Shown: positions 6,626 through 14,179 of the stretch, in pieces
How positions within the stretch are numbered: the first letter of the stretch is position 1
Layout of the letters: each line of letters starts with the position of its first letter
Source of the DNA: Eubacterium sp.
GTDB lineage: Bacteria; Bacillota; Clostridia; Oscillospirales; Acutalibacteraceae
NCBI GenBank assembly: GCA_015655975.1
Contig: DVEP01000037.1
Span: 1 to 17,499 of the forward strand
Length of the DNA: 17,499 nucleotides
Direction of reading: 5' to 3'
Program-made: the position numbers and the translations under genes
Notes under the pieces: generated by a model
Database searches by the model: none
What the model was told of the DNA's origin: nothing
The model's input: the letters and a program-made list of their open reading frames with translations, nothing else

Positions 6626-7501
6626 ATGAAAAAAGATTACTCAAAGTGGCTTATAGTTTCGGATATTGACGGAACATTGAACAGCAAGTTTCGTGTATTG
6701 CCGAAAAGGAACTTTGAAGCAATCAAAAACTTCACTGCAAACGGCGGAAAGTTTACTCTCGCTTCGGGCAGGCTTGTATCATCGCTCGAAAGGAACTACA
6801 ACAAAATTACCGCTAACTGCCCTGCCGTAGTTTTAAACGGCGCAGGAATATATGACTTCAAAGAGAGAAAAATGCTTTGGCGCTCCACAATTTCGGATGA
6901 GGGCAGAGGTTTCACAAGGGGAATTTTGAGCGGATACAACAGACTTTTCAACCGTGTGGAAGTCGGAATATTTTTCGACGACTGTGTATATATTGTCCGT
7001 CAGGGTATTCTGTCGAGGGGACAAATGCTTTTTGACAAGTCGCCCTACAAAGTTACAAAAATAGACAATGTTTCCGATGACGGATGGATGAAAGTTGTGT
7101 TTTGGTCAAATCCCGTTGTTATTTCACACTTGAAAAACAAAGTGTCAAAGTTCGGCGACTGCAATATGAACTTTATGGCAACTTCTCCGTGGAGTTTGGA
7201 AATGCTCGCAAAAGGCACGCACAAAGGTGTTGCCGTTTTGGAACTTGCCAAAATGCTCGGTATAGAAAAAGAAAATGTCGGTGCAATAGGCGACTACTAC
7301 AACGACTATGAAATGCTCGAAAGCGTCGGCATTCCCGCCTGTGCAGGTCAGGCGCCGAGCAAAATGAAACAGATTTGCGAATATGTTGCGTGCCACTGCA
7401 ACAAAGGCTGTGTTGCCGATTTCATCAACTATGTTACAAAAAAGGCAGACAGTTTGTTAAATTCTGACTTGCGCTCAGACAAAAACACCGTTTTAGGTTA
7501 A
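6626..7501 (+). CDS. HAD-superfamily hydrolase, Cof type (probable sugar-phosphate phosphatase)
   Basis: This 291-aa protein carries the four HAD motifs in order: DIDGTL (near residues 13-18, nucleophile Asp and acid Asp), a Ser in SGR (about 47), a Lys in GTHKG (about 198), and GDYYNDYEM (about 220-228). The large cap inserted between motifs II and III is that of Cof-type (C2B) phosphatases, which usually act on sugar phosphates or other small phosphomonoesters in the cytoplasm. The start at 6626 is chosen because AGAGG lies 8 nt before it and the promoter overlaps the earlier in-frame ATG at 6503. A candidate operator shared with the DeoR regulator lies upstream. The YhhN-like gene follows after 115 nt, probably in the same transcript. 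Substrate is not predictable. The C-terminal ~20 residues look like an unstructured tail. Confidence 0.85.
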   Translation: MKKDYSKWLIVSDIDGTLNSKFRVLPKRNFEAIKNFTANGGKFTLASGRLVSSLERNYNKITANCPAVVLNGAGIYDFKERKMLWRSTISDEGRGFTRGILSGYNRLFNRVEVGIFFDDCVYIVRQGILSRGQMLFDKSPYKVTKIDNVSDDGWMKVVFWSNPVVISHLKNKVSKFGDCNMNFMATSPWSLEMLAKGTHKGVAVLELAKMLGIEKENVGAIGDYYNDYEMLESVGIPACAGQAPSKMKQICEYVACHCNKGCVADFINYVTKKADSLLNSDLRSDKNTVLG

Positions 7502-7505
7502 GGTA

Positions 7506-7555
7506 CGGAGAGTCGAACACAATATGGTTTAAGAATATTGTACTCAACTCTGCCG
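7506..7555 (+). other. Long bulged hairpin between the HAD and YhhN genes
   Basis: CGGAGAGT (7506-7513) pairs with ACTCTGCCG (7547-7555) with one bulged G. Inside, beyond a 5 x 5 internal loop, ACAATAT (7519-7525) pairs with ATATTGT (7535-7541). There is no T-run, so it is not a classical terminator. It begins four bases after the HAD stop codon. It could be an RNA processing or stabilising element, or an unrecognised structured RNA. Confidence 0.4.
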
Positions 7556-7616
7556 AACTTTAGGTTCTGAGGCTTGAATATTAAATCGCTCAGGCGAATG
7601 AGGGGGAAATTTTAAA

Positions 7617-8327
7617 ATGACAGGTTCGATGTACGGACTTATCATTGCGCTCGGCGTTGTTTCTTTTGTCATCTTTATGGTGCTTAGGGTAAAGAAACTT
7701 CTTATGCCGGCAGTCATAGCAAAGGCAATTACAAGTTGCTTTTTCGTAGTTACAGCCGGATACGCCGTAATCGCAAAACCAAACGAAGCAAAATACTCAA
7801 TGCTTATTATGCTGGCACTCGTAGCAGGCTTGCTGGGGGACATTTGGCTCGACTTGAAATGGGTGTTCAAAAAAGAGGAAAAACAGTTCACCTACTGGGG
7901 TTTTTGTTCTTTTCTTGTAGGGCATATCATATTTTTAATTGCAATCATTTTGCATACGAATGCCCAAGCGGACAAAAGGTGGTACATACTCTGCGCAGTG
8001 ATTTCGCTGATTGTCCCTGCTGTTCAAATGTTCATTACAAGAAAGCAAAACGACTATACGGGTTACAAAGAAATCACCTATATTTACACTGCTTTTTTAA
8101 TGATGACACTTCTGTCATCGTCGCTTAATATGTATTTCGACGGTTTTTCAAAAAACACAATAATGTTTGCAATAGGCGCTTTACTGTTTTTGTTGTCAGA
8201 CGCAGTGCTTTGCTCGACATATTTCGACAGAAAGCAAAATAAAAACACGCCTGCGTTCGTCATAGTCAACCACTTGCTGTACTATTCGGCTCAATTTACA
8301 ATCGCAGCGTCACTTTTCTATATTTAA
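7617..8327 (+). CDS. YhhN/TMEM86-family membrane protein
   Basis: This 236-aa protein is nearly all hydrophobic, with about seven or eight membrane helices. It carries the family landmarks: a GDIWLDL acidic motif in the third helix (about 78-84), a GxxxFLxGHIIF segment (about 101-111) and an FxxGALLFLLSDAVL stretch with Ser-Asp near the end (about 184-199). YhhN and the animal TMEM86 proteins are membrane hydrolases; TMEM86 acts as a lysoplasmalogenase, cleaving vinyl-ether lipids. Plasmalogens occur in many anaerobic Clostridia, so a role in ether-lipid turnover is reasonable, but bacterial members are mostly untested. AGGGGG lies about 10 nt before the ATG. A terminator follows 10 nt after the stop, so it ends the HAD-YhhN unit. 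Confidence 0.75.
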   Translation: MTGSMYGLIIALGVVSFVIFMVLRVKKLLMPAVIAKAITSCFFVVTAGYAVIAKPNEAKYSMLIMLALVAGLLGDIWLDLKWVFKKEEKQFTYWGFCSFLVGHIIFLIAIILHTNAQADKRWYILCAVISLIVPAVQMFITRKQNDYTGYKEITYIYTAFLMMTLLSSSLNMYFDGFSKNTIMFAIGALLFLLSDAVLCSTYFDRKQNKNTPAFVIVNHLLYYSAQFTIAASLFYI

Positions 8328-8337
8328 AATTTTCTAA

Positions 8338-8368
8338 AACAGTCAACAATATAATTGTTGGCTGTTTT
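8338..8368 (+). terminator. Terminator after the YhhN gene
   Basis: AACAG, a T-G pair and CAACAAT (8338-8350) pair with ATTGTTG, G and CTGTT (8354-8366) around an ATA loop, followed by a short T-run. It is AT-rich but has 13 continuous pairs. Confidence 0.75.
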
Positions 8369-8481
8369 CTTATATCTAAAACTCACAAACTATTTATTTT
8401 CGATTAAATAATGTTCAAAACCACGCAATTTGTCAAAAAAACAACAATTTTCACACATTATAATATAAATTAATTATCATT

Positions 8482-8501
8482 ATTGACTGAATTTGACTGA
8501 A
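8482..8501 (+). repeat. Two tandem 10-bp repeats over the DeoR promoter, candidate auto-operator
   Basis: ATTGACTGAA and TTTGACTGAA lie end to end, each containing a TTGACT hexamer one helical turn apart. The first hexamer serves as the -35 of the regulator's promoter. The same 15 bases (8483-8497) occur reversed before the HAD phosphatase gene at 6435-6449. A position on the -35 fits repression of the regulator's own gene. Confidence 0.5.
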
Positions 8502-8511
8502 ATGTTAAAAT
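8483..8511 (+). promoter_or_regulatory. Promoter of the DeoR-family regulator
   Basis: TTGACT (8483-8488) and TAAAAT (8506-8511) are 17 bp apart, with TGT before the -10 (extended -10). A second, weaker pair 10 bp downstream (TTGACT 8493-8498, TATATA 8517-8522) might act in tandem. Confidence 0.6.
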
Positions 8512-8543
8512 ATAAATATATAAAAATATAAGGATGTGAAAGT

Positions 8544-9293
8544 ATGCTTAATCAGGAAAGAAAAAACGCTATAATGGATATTTTAAAAACGCAGGGCACC
8601 GCTTCCGTAGCAATGCTTACGGCTGCTCTCGGAGCGTCCGAGTCAACTATACGCAGAGATATTGCAGAACTTGCGAAAACAGGTCTTGTCAACAAAATCC
8701 ACGGCGGTGCAATGCTGAAAAATCAAAACTTCATAGCGCTTGAGGACACTGTACAGAAAAAATCGGGCGAAAATATGGACGAAAAGAAAGAAATTGCACG
8801 CTTTGCTGCCGAGCAAATCAACAACGACGATTTTGTCTATCTTGACGCCGGCACAACAACACTTTTGATGGCTGACTATATTGACAAAAACTGCGCCGCA
8901 TCTTTTGTTACAAACGGAATTATTCACGCAAAAAAACTTGTACAGCGCGGACTTCAGGTATATGTACTCGGAGGACAGTTGAAATCTACAACAGAAGCCG
9001 TTATAGGCGTTGTCGCCGCTAAAAATATACGAAGTTACAATTTTACAAAGGCATTTATAGGCGCCAACGGTGTGAGCATTGAGCGAGGCTACACCACACC
9101 CGACGCCGAAGAAGCGTTCGTGAAAGCGACTGCATTTGACAGAAGTTTTGTAACATATATTTTGGCAGACCACTCAAAATTCGGAGTTGTTTCTTCCGTA
9201 ACATTCGCTCCGATTGACCGCGGTTGTATCATTACTGACTTTTTGCCCGACGAAACATACCGCAGACACACAGTTGTTAAAACTATCAGATAA
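8544..9293 (+). CDS. DeoR-family transcriptional regulator
   Basis: This 249-aa protein is of standard length and layout for DeoR-type sugar regulators. An N-terminal winged helix-turn-helix occupies ~1-57, with the recognition segment SESTIRRDIAEL (about 33-44) and the family's GGA wing motif (54-56). The ISOCOT-fold sensor domain includes DAGTTT (about 96-101), a VTNG strand (about 117-120), a GGQL loop (about 138-141) and an ADHSKFG segment near 208-214. The family typically represses carbohydrate genes and is released by a phosphorylated sugar. AAGGA lies nine bases before the ATG. The promoter overlaps a tandem repeat also found before the HAD phosphatase gene, and HPr is the next gene, so a role in PTS-linked sugar-phosphate control is suggested (inference). 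The effector is unknown. Confidence 0.9.
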   Translation: MLNQERKNAIMDILKTQGTASVAMLTAALGASESTIRRDIAELAKTGLVNKIHGGAMLKNQNFIALEDTVQKKSGENMDEKKEIARFAAEQINNDDFVYLDAGTTTLLMADYIDKNCAASFVTNGIIHAKKLVQRGLQVYVLGGQLKSTTEAVIGVVAAKNIRSYNFTKAFIGANGVSIERGYTTPDAEEAFVKATAFDRSFVTYILADHSKFGVVSSVTFAPIDRGCIITDFLPDETYRRHTVVKTIR

Positions 9294-9307
9294 TTTCGTA
9301 AAATTGT

Positions 9308-9337
9308 AACATTTCACGAAAGAATGTTTCATTTTTT
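9308..9337 (+). terminator. Weak terminator after the DeoR gene
   Basis: AACATTT (9308-9314) pairs with GAATGTT (9322-9328), including one T-G pair, and six T follow at 9332-9337. The stem is AT-rich, so some read-through into the HPr gene is possible. Confidence 0.5.
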
Positions 9338-9369
9338 ACAATATTTTGCAAAAAATAATAAAATAGCGT

Positions 9370-9399
9370 TTGACTTATTGCAAATTTAAAAAATAAATA
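9370..9399 (+). promoter_or_regulatory. Possible promoter of the HPr gene
   Basis: TTGACT (9370-9375) is followed after 18 bp by TAAATA (9394-9399). Several other TATAAT-like strings lie downstream (9400-9405, 9444-9449) without a good -35, so the exact start is uncertain. The leader would exceed 100 nt and holds a small CTGCA/TGCAG hairpin (9454-9481). Confidence 0.4.
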
Positions 9400-9519
9400 T
9401 ATAATATAAGTAATAGGAAAATATAAATAATATAAATCGCTTTTATAATCGGACTGCACTCAAATTGCATCTGTTTTGCAGGTGATTGATATTAAATAAA
9501 AGAAACGAGGTATTTACCA

Positions 9520-9783
9520 ATGGTTCAAAAAAGCACTAAAATCGTAGATAAATTAGGTCTTCATATGCGTCCTGCAAACCTTTTTGTAACTGAAATGACA
9601 AAATTCAAATCAAACATTGATATTGAATTTGACGGCAAAGAAATCAACGGAAAAAGCATAATGAACATTATGGCTGCCTGCCTTAAATACGGCTCTGAAA
9701 TTACAATCAAATGCAGCGGCGAAGACGAACAGGAAATGCTCGACAAAGCAGTTTCTTTGATTGAAAACGGTCTTGATGACTGA
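9520..9783 (+). CDS. ptsH: Phosphocarrier protein HPr
   Basis: This 87-aa protein has the normal length and motifs of HPr, which carries phosphate from enzyme I to the sugar-specific PTS components in the cytoplasm. The active-site region is GLHMRPA with His15 and Arg17, except that residue 16 is Met where most HPr proteins have Ala. The regulatory serine is in NGKSIMNIM at Ser46, so HPr kinase/CcpA-type catabolite control is possible. CGAGGT lies about 8 nt before the ATG. Enzyme I (ptsI), often the next gene, is absent here; a terminator and a convergent gene follow instead. It lies just after the DeoR-family regulator. Crh-type paralogues lack His15, so this is a true HPr by that criterion. 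Confidence 0.92.
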   Translation: MVQKSTKIVDKLGLHMRPANLFVTEMTKFKSNIDIEFDGKEINGKSIMNIMAACLKYGSEITIKCSGEDEQEMLDKAVSLIENGLDD

Positions 9784-9839
9784 GTTCAAATTTAATGCGA
9801 GGAAAGTTGAGCCGACGCAGTTTAATTTTCTGTAAATCA

Positions 9840-9853
9840 TACCGAATTCGGTA
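9840..9853. repeat. 14-bp perfect palindrome after the HPr gene
   Basis: TACCGAATTCGGTA is fully self-complementary and lies between the HPr stop and the shared terminator. With no loop it is a poor RNA hairpin. It could bind a dimeric protein or be chance. Confidence 0.3.
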
Positions 9854-9879
9854 CTTTGACCTAAAAAACAAATAAAAAC

Positions 9880-9917
9880 AACGGCTTGCAATCTTCTTGA
9901 CTGCAAGCCGTTTTGCT
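9880..9917. terminator. Bidirectional terminator between HPr and the DUF975 gene
   Basis: An 11-bp perfect stem AACGGCTTGCA/TGCAAGCCGTT (9880-9890, 9902-9912) is flanked by T-rich sequence on the plus side and A-rich sequence on the other. It can therefore end both the HPr transcript and the convergent glyS-DUF975 transcript. Confidence 0.85.
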
Positions 9918-9936
9918 TTTTAATGTTCAATATGAT

Positions 9937-11355
9937 TTACATTTTAAATGTGTCGTCCGTGTCGGTATCGTCATCCTTTTGGATATATTCGTCCGTATCG
10001 GATAAATCGGCATTTTCAGAACTAATCTCGGAATTTTCCTCTGCACCGACAGGCTCTGTAAACTCCGTTTCCGAGTTTTCTGCCACAAACGGGTCAACAG
10101 GTTCGACAGGCTCTGTTTCCTCTGCGTATTCAGGCTCTGTCGGCTCACTGTACTGTGCTTCTGTAAAGGTCGGAGAATTCGGCTCAGAGGAGGGCACTTC
10201 CGTCGGGATGAAAGACGAATTCCCCCCTGCATTTTGCTGATAGAACGGTTGTGAAGTTTGAGTATTGTCAGCGTACTGCTGTGCTCCGTTTCCGAAAGGC
10301 TGAGCGTATTGCGCTCCGCTATAATAGGAGTTTTGCGCTCTTCTGTTCTTCTCGGTATTGCTCATGAAGTCGTTCATATTCGTTTTGCCCTCTTGAATTG
10401 CGCGCATCTTAAAGTTTTGATAGTAAAGCGCAACAGTTGTATTGTAGTACGGCAAAACATATATCAAACCAAGACCGAAAGTCAAGGCAGAAAGTAAAAA
10501 CCAACCTATAAAACTGAGTTCAAGAACAAAAAGTTCACTCTTGTGTCCTTTTGTCATCTCTCCGCTTATTCTTAAAGCGTCGAAAACATCCATATCGGGA
10601 TTGTCATTTAAAATCTGTCTTGCAAAGAACCAATGCAGGCTCAAAATGATGCCCGGTATGATGAACAATAAAGATGCAAAGGAAATTGCGATATTCATAA
10701 TGATTTCCAGGCAAAGTCGTTTAAAATACGAACTTGAAAAAGCGTTTTTATACACATACTTAATGCCGTCGGAAATGTCGGGTTTTTTGCCTCTGATGAC
10801 AGAAACATAGTAACCCTGCAAAGATGATTGAGTCGGCAAAAGTATCAAAGAAACAAGAGAACTTACCAAAACTGCCAGCATCAAGCCAATCATATTTAAC
10901 ATAGGTTCAACATAGTTGTCGTACATATAGTCAGGAAGTTCTCCGTCACCATACTGACCGTAGTTGTTGTCATAGCCGTTACCGTACTGACTGTACTCGT
11001 CAAAATTTCCGTACTGCTCAAATTCGTCGTAGAACTCATTATAAAAATCATTGTAAAATTCTTCAGGCAAATTTTCAGCATACGGCTGTTGAATAGGTTT
11101 AATCTGCGAGCCGAAATCGCTGAAGTAGTCGGAGTCAAACGCGTCGGGATTTCCGAAATTGTAAAAGTCTTCGCCGTTTTCATATTCATTGTAACTGTCT
11201 GCAACAGATTCAAGCATATTGAAATACGGTATCGTGCTGAGCGCTGCCATAACACAATTAACAAGCATTATTCCGACAAATGTTACAACAAAAAGTTTAA
11301 ACACATTCTTTTTGATTAACTGTTTTGACTGAGCTTTAATAAGTTTTCTGTCCAT
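9937..11355 (-). CDS. DUF975-family membrane protein with long acidic inserts
   Basis: This 472-aa membrane protein has the DUF975 core. A first helix lies at about 18-40 after a charged N-terminus. Further helices lie at ~152-175, 215-243 and 275-310, with the family-like segments NPDMDVFDALRISGEMTKGHK (within 252-272) and LELSFIGWFLLSALTFGLG (278-296). Two low-complexity regions are added. One is an Asn/Tyr/Asp/Glu-rich insert (~50-145) between the first two helices, with repeated QYG-type units. The other is a C-terminal tail (~331-472) rich in Gln, Glu, Pro, Ser and Asp. Function of DUF975 is unknown. It begins 11 nt after glyS with its own AGGAG, so it is co-transcribed with the synthetase. 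The tail may be disordered and cytoplasmic. Confidence 0.82.
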   Translation of the reverse strand: MDRKLIKAQSKQLIKKNVFKLFVVTFVGIMLVNCVMAALSTIPYFNMLESVADSYNEYENGEDFYNFGNPDAFDSDYFSDFGSQIKPIQQPYAENLPEEFYNDFYNEFYDEFEQYGNFDEYSQYGNGYDNNYGQYGDGELPDYMYDNYVEPMLNMIGLMLAVLVSSLVSLILLPTQSSLQGYYVSVIRGKKPDISDGIKYVYKNAFSSSYFKRLCLEIIMNIAISFASLLFIIPGIILSLHWFFARQILNDNPDMDVFDALRISGEMTKGHKSELFVLELSFIGWFLLSALTFGLGLIYVLPYYNTTVALYYQNFKMRAIQEGKTNMNDFMSNTEKNRRAQNSYYSGAQYAQPFGNGAQQYADNTQTSQPFYQQNAGGNSSFIPTEVPSSEPNSPTFTEAQYSEPTEPEYAEETEPVEPVDPFVAENSETEFTEPVGAEENSEISSENADLSDTDEYIQKDDDTDTDDTFKM

Positions 11356-11366
11356 CTTTTCTCCTG

Positions 11367-12746
11367 TTAAAAATCAAGTTTAGACTCGATAAATGAAGCG
11401 AGTTCGCTTATCGGAAGTCTTACCTGTTCCATTGTATCACGGTCGCGGACTGTTACACAACCGTCTTCTTCACTGTCAAAATCGTAGGTAATGCAGTAAG
11501 GTGTGCCGATTTCGTCTTGTCTGCGGTAACGCTTACCGATAGAGCCTGCATCGTCAAAGTCAACATTGTACTTTTTAGCAAGTGTTGAGAATACTTCCAT
11601 AGCTTTTTCGGAAAGTTTCTTTGAAAGCGGAAGAACGGCAGCCTTGAACGGAGCAAGTGCAGGGTGCAAACGCATTACTACACGCTTGTCGTTCTTTTCT
11701 GCATCTACAATTTCCTCGTCGTATGCGTCGCAAAGGAAAGCAAGAGCAACCCTGTCGGCGCCCAAAGAAGGCTCAACAACATACGGCACATACTTTTCGT
11801 TTGTTGTCGGGTCAAAATATTCAAGCGACTTACCTGAAGTTTCCTGATGGCGATTGAGGTCGAAGTCTGTTCTGTCTGCAATACCCCAAAGTTCGCCCCA
11901 ACCGAACGGGAACAGGAACTCAATGTCTGTTGTAGCGTTTGAATAGTGAGAAAGTTCCTCTTGTTCGTGGTCTCTCATGCGGATATTTTCCTCTTTAAGA
12001 CCGAGACCGAGAAGGAAGTTTTTGCAGTAATCTTTCCAATATGAGAACCACTCAAGGTCTGTACCCGGTTTGCAGAAAAATTCCATTTCCATCTGTTCAA
12101 ACTCACGGGTTCTGAAGATGAAGTTGCCGGGAGTGATTTCATTTCTGAAAGATTTACCTACCTGACAAACACCGAAAGGAACTTTTTTTCTTGTTGAACG
12201 CTGAATGTTTGCAAAGTTTACGAAAATACCCTGTGCTGTTTCGGGACGAAGGTAAATTTCATTTTTAGCGTCCTCTGTAACACCCTGAAATGTTTTAAAC
12301 ATCAAATTAAATTGACGAATATCTGTGAAATCACAAGCACCGCAGTCGGGACAAGTGATGTTGTGTTCTTTTATATATTCACTCATTTGAGCGTTTGACC
12401 AACCTGCAGGGTTAACACCTGTTGCTTCTATAAGCTGGTCTGCTCTGTGACGGGTTTTACAAGATTTACAGTCCATAAGCGGGTCAGAAAAACCGCCGAC
12501 ATGACCGCTTGCAACCCAAGTTTGAGGGTTCATAAAAATTGCGCTGTCAAGACCTACATTGTACGGGCTTTCCTGCACAAACTTTTTCCACCAAGCTCTT
12601 TTAACATTGTTTTTGAACTCAACGCCGAGCGGACCGTAGTCCCATGTATTTGAAAGTCCGCCGTAAATTTCTGAGCCCGGGAAAACAAAGCCTCTGCCTT
12701 TACATAGCGATACTATTGACTCCATTGTTTTTTCGCTGTTTAACAT
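11367..12746 (-). CDS. glyS: Glycyl-tRNA synthetase, single-chain class II type
   Basis: This 459-aa enzyme joins glycine to tRNA-Gly. It is the alpha2 type also found in archaea and eukaryotes, not the alpha2-beta2 GlyQ/GlyS enzyme. Signs are the N-terminal GRGFVFPGSEIYGG (17-30), a Cys cluster for zinc (Cys93, Cys96, Cys132, Cys135, Cys138), RPETAQGIF (167-175), motif 2 around FRNEITPG (200-207) with FRTREFEQMEMEFF (211-224), and motif 3 EPSLGADRVALAF (325-337). An anticodon-binding domain fills ~355-455. The start has GGAGG seven bases upstream; an overlapping ATG three bases earlier is out of frame. I see no T-box consensus in the short leader. A DUF975 membrane protein follows in the same operon. 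Confidence 0.97.
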   Translation of the reverse strand: MLNSEKTMESIVSLCKGRGFVFPGSEIYGGLSNTWDYGPLGVEFKNNVKRAWWKKFVQESPYNVGLDSAIFMNPQTWVASGHVGGFSDPLMDCKSCKTRHRADQLIEATGVNPAGWSNAQMSEYIKEHNITCPDCGACDFTDIRQFNLMFKTFQGVTEDAKNEIYLRPETAQGIFVNFANIQRSTRKKVPFGVCQVGKSFRNEITPGNFIFRTREFEQMEMEFFCKPGTDLEWFSYWKDYCKNFLLGLGLKEENIRMRDHEQEELSHYSNATTDIEFLFPFGWGELWGIADRTDFDLNRHQETSGKSLEYFDPTTNEKYVPYVVEPSLGADRVALAFLCDAYDEEIVDAEKNDKRVVMRLHPALAPFKAAVLPLSKKLSEKAMEVFSTLAKKYNVDFDDAGSIGKRYRRQDEIGTPYCITYDFDSEEDGCVTVRDRDTMEQVRLPISELASFIESKLDF

Positions 12747-12794
12747 TTCATTACCTCCGAGATGTGTGTATTAAAATTGCTTATACCTTTTTAC

Positions 12795-12823
12795 AGTTTA
12801 CTTTATTTTTGCGTAAAAGTCAA
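12795..12823 (-). promoter_or_regulatory. Promoter of glyS-DUF975
   Basis: On the minus strand TTGACT (12823-12818) and TAAACT (12800-12795) are 17 bp apart. The leader is about 40 nt, too short for a T-box, so glycine- or tRNA-dependent antitermination is unlikely here. Confidence 0.65.
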
Positions 12824-12867
12824 GAAAATAAGCACTTTTCAGCCGTTTTACACAAGTGTTTTCGGGC

Positions 12868-12900
12868 AAAAAAATACTGCCATTGCACTGCAATGACAGT
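12868..12900 (-). terminator. Terminator of the 3D-domain gene
   Basis: On the minus strand ACTG-T-CATTGC pairs with GCAATG-G-CAGT (12900-12876, one T-G pair) around an AGT loop, then A and seven T. It begins 30 nt after the gene and separates it from the glyS promoter. Confidence 0.88.
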
Positions 12901-12929
12901 TTGAAATTTAATTTAGTTGCTCAGTATTC

Positions 12930-14165
12930 TTACCAACCGATACGCAAAACGGTTATTTTGCAGGAACCTGTGCCTTTTTTAATGCACGCCGAATGTCCTT
13001 CGGGAGTGAATACATCTATTCTGCCGACAGGAGAAAGTCCTCTGCCGCCTCTGTCTGCAACAGTGTACTGAACTCCGTCAACATCAATTATTGAACCGAG
13101 AGGAAGCCAGTTGCAAGCAACAATATACGGATTTGTCATACCGTTGTACACCTTAATACCGCTTGCAGTTGTGCCTGTGCTTGAAGAACCGTTGCACTTT
13201 TTACAAGCGCAGTAGTGCGTTTTTCTGCCTTTGATGACTTCGCCTACATAGCGGTTGCCTTTGCGTTCAACACTGTTTGACTCGAAGTCTTTTGAATACG
13301 GTTTTGTTCCGACTTTGACAACCTTTTCAACAGGTTCTGAAATTGTTGTTCTTTGTGTTTCAACATATTCACTTGCGCTGCCGTTAATGTATTTAACATT
13401 GTAGGTAACACGGTCGGAGCCGTATTTACCGTCTGACACTGTCTTTTTCGAGCCTTGAAGCAACGAACTGTCTTTGATTTCTTTTGTGCTGTACTTCACT
13501 TGCTCTACTTTTGTTTCTGTTTTGTACTCTACTCTGTTTACAACAACTTGCATTCCGACCTCAAGCTGTGTTTCAGCCGAAGGCTCTGTATAGTCGTTTT
13601 CTCCGAGAGTGATTTGGGCAATGGCAAGAAGGTCAGCGACTGTACCTTCAAGCAAAGCGTAACTTTTTGTAGTGCCGTCTGCCGTCAACTCTACCGAAAA
13701 CGGTGTGGCAATTTTAATGACCATACCGTCTGCAACTTTGTCAGTTGCGTTGAAGTTTATTTCTTCGCCGTCTGAAAGGGCAATGCCGATTTCAGCAAGC
13801 GCTTCTTCTACCGTGTTTGCGTAAACACTGTATGAAGTGATGTTTCCTTTGAAGTCAATGTTTACAGATTTTAATCTGTTGATTACAATAGTTCCGCCTT
13901 TTCCGCTTTCAAAGTTTGAAATGTCAACTTTGTCGGAAGGACCGAGCAATATTGAATTTTGATTAAGAATTTCAAATGCCGCCGTTTCATTTGTTGTAAC
14001 CGTAGTTGTGTTTGCACCGTCAACTATCTCGACACTGTACTCGCCGAGCATTCCTGCAAAAGCAGTTGTTGCAAAATAGGTGATGGTAAGAACAAAAACG
14101 ACCACTGTTGCGAGAATTGCACGAGATATTTTACGAATTCTCTCAACGCTTGATTGGTTTATCAT
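12930..14165 (-). CDS. DUF348-G5-3D cell-wall protein (YabE-like, probable lytic enzyme)
   Basis: This 411-aa exported protein has the layout of YabE/resuscitation-factor-like wall proteins of Firmicutes. A basic N-terminus and hydrophobic helix (~16-38) form a signal or membrane anchor ending in AFA. DUF348-like ubiquitin-fold repeats follow (about 43-90, 100-140 and 156-200; the pattern TVEEALAEIGI at 118-128 is typical). A G5 domain spans ~208-288. The C-terminal 3D domain has its three Asp residues at about 363 (VDG), 371 (ADRGG) and 384 (GRIDVF), the double-psi barrel also found in MltA lytic transglycosylases. Four Cys (319, 321, 324 and 351), three of them in a CxCxxC cluster, precede or lie within the 3D domain. 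It should act on peptidoglycan. AAGGAG lies 7 nt before the ATG. A long structured leader precedes it. Confidence 0.88.
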   Translation of the reverse strand: MINQSSVERIRKISRAILATVVVFVLTITYFATTAFAGMLGEYSVEIVDGANTTTVTTNETAAFEILNQNSILLGPSDKVDISNFESGKGGTIVINRLKSVNIDFKGNITSYSVYANTVEEALAEIGIALSDGEEINFNATDKVADGMVIKIATPFSVELTADGTTKSYALLEGTVADLLAIAQITLGENDYTEPSAETQLEVGMQVVVNRVEYKTETKVEQVKYSTKEIKDSSLLQGSKKTVSDGKYGSDRVTYNVKYINGSASEYVETQRTTISEPVEKVVKVGTKPYSKDFESNSVERKGNRYVGEVIKGRKTHYCACKKCNGSSSTGTTASGIKVYNGMTNPYIVACNWLPLGSIIDVDGVQYTVADRGGRGLSPVGRIDVFTPEGHSACIKKGTGSCKITVLRIGW

Positions 14166-14179
14166 CTAATTCTCCTTTT

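Noticed and set aside
7502..7616. Glycine or TPP riboswitch between the HAD and YhhN genes
   Set aside because: Some strings (GGAGAG, GCCGAA, CTCAGG) recall the glycine aptamer, and CTGAG recalls TPP, but order, spacing and core nucleotides do not fit either.
8643..9173. 176-residue minus-strand frame
   Set aside because: Antisense to the DeoR regulator, with Cys/Phe-rich composition and no start signals.
9444..9449. TATAAT as the HPr promoter -10
   Set aside because: No -35-like hexamer lies 16-18 bp upstream.
12747..12867. T-box riboswitch before glyS
   Set aside because: No AGGGTGGNACCGCG-like box or terminator/antiterminator pair is seen, and the predicted leader is only about 40 nt.
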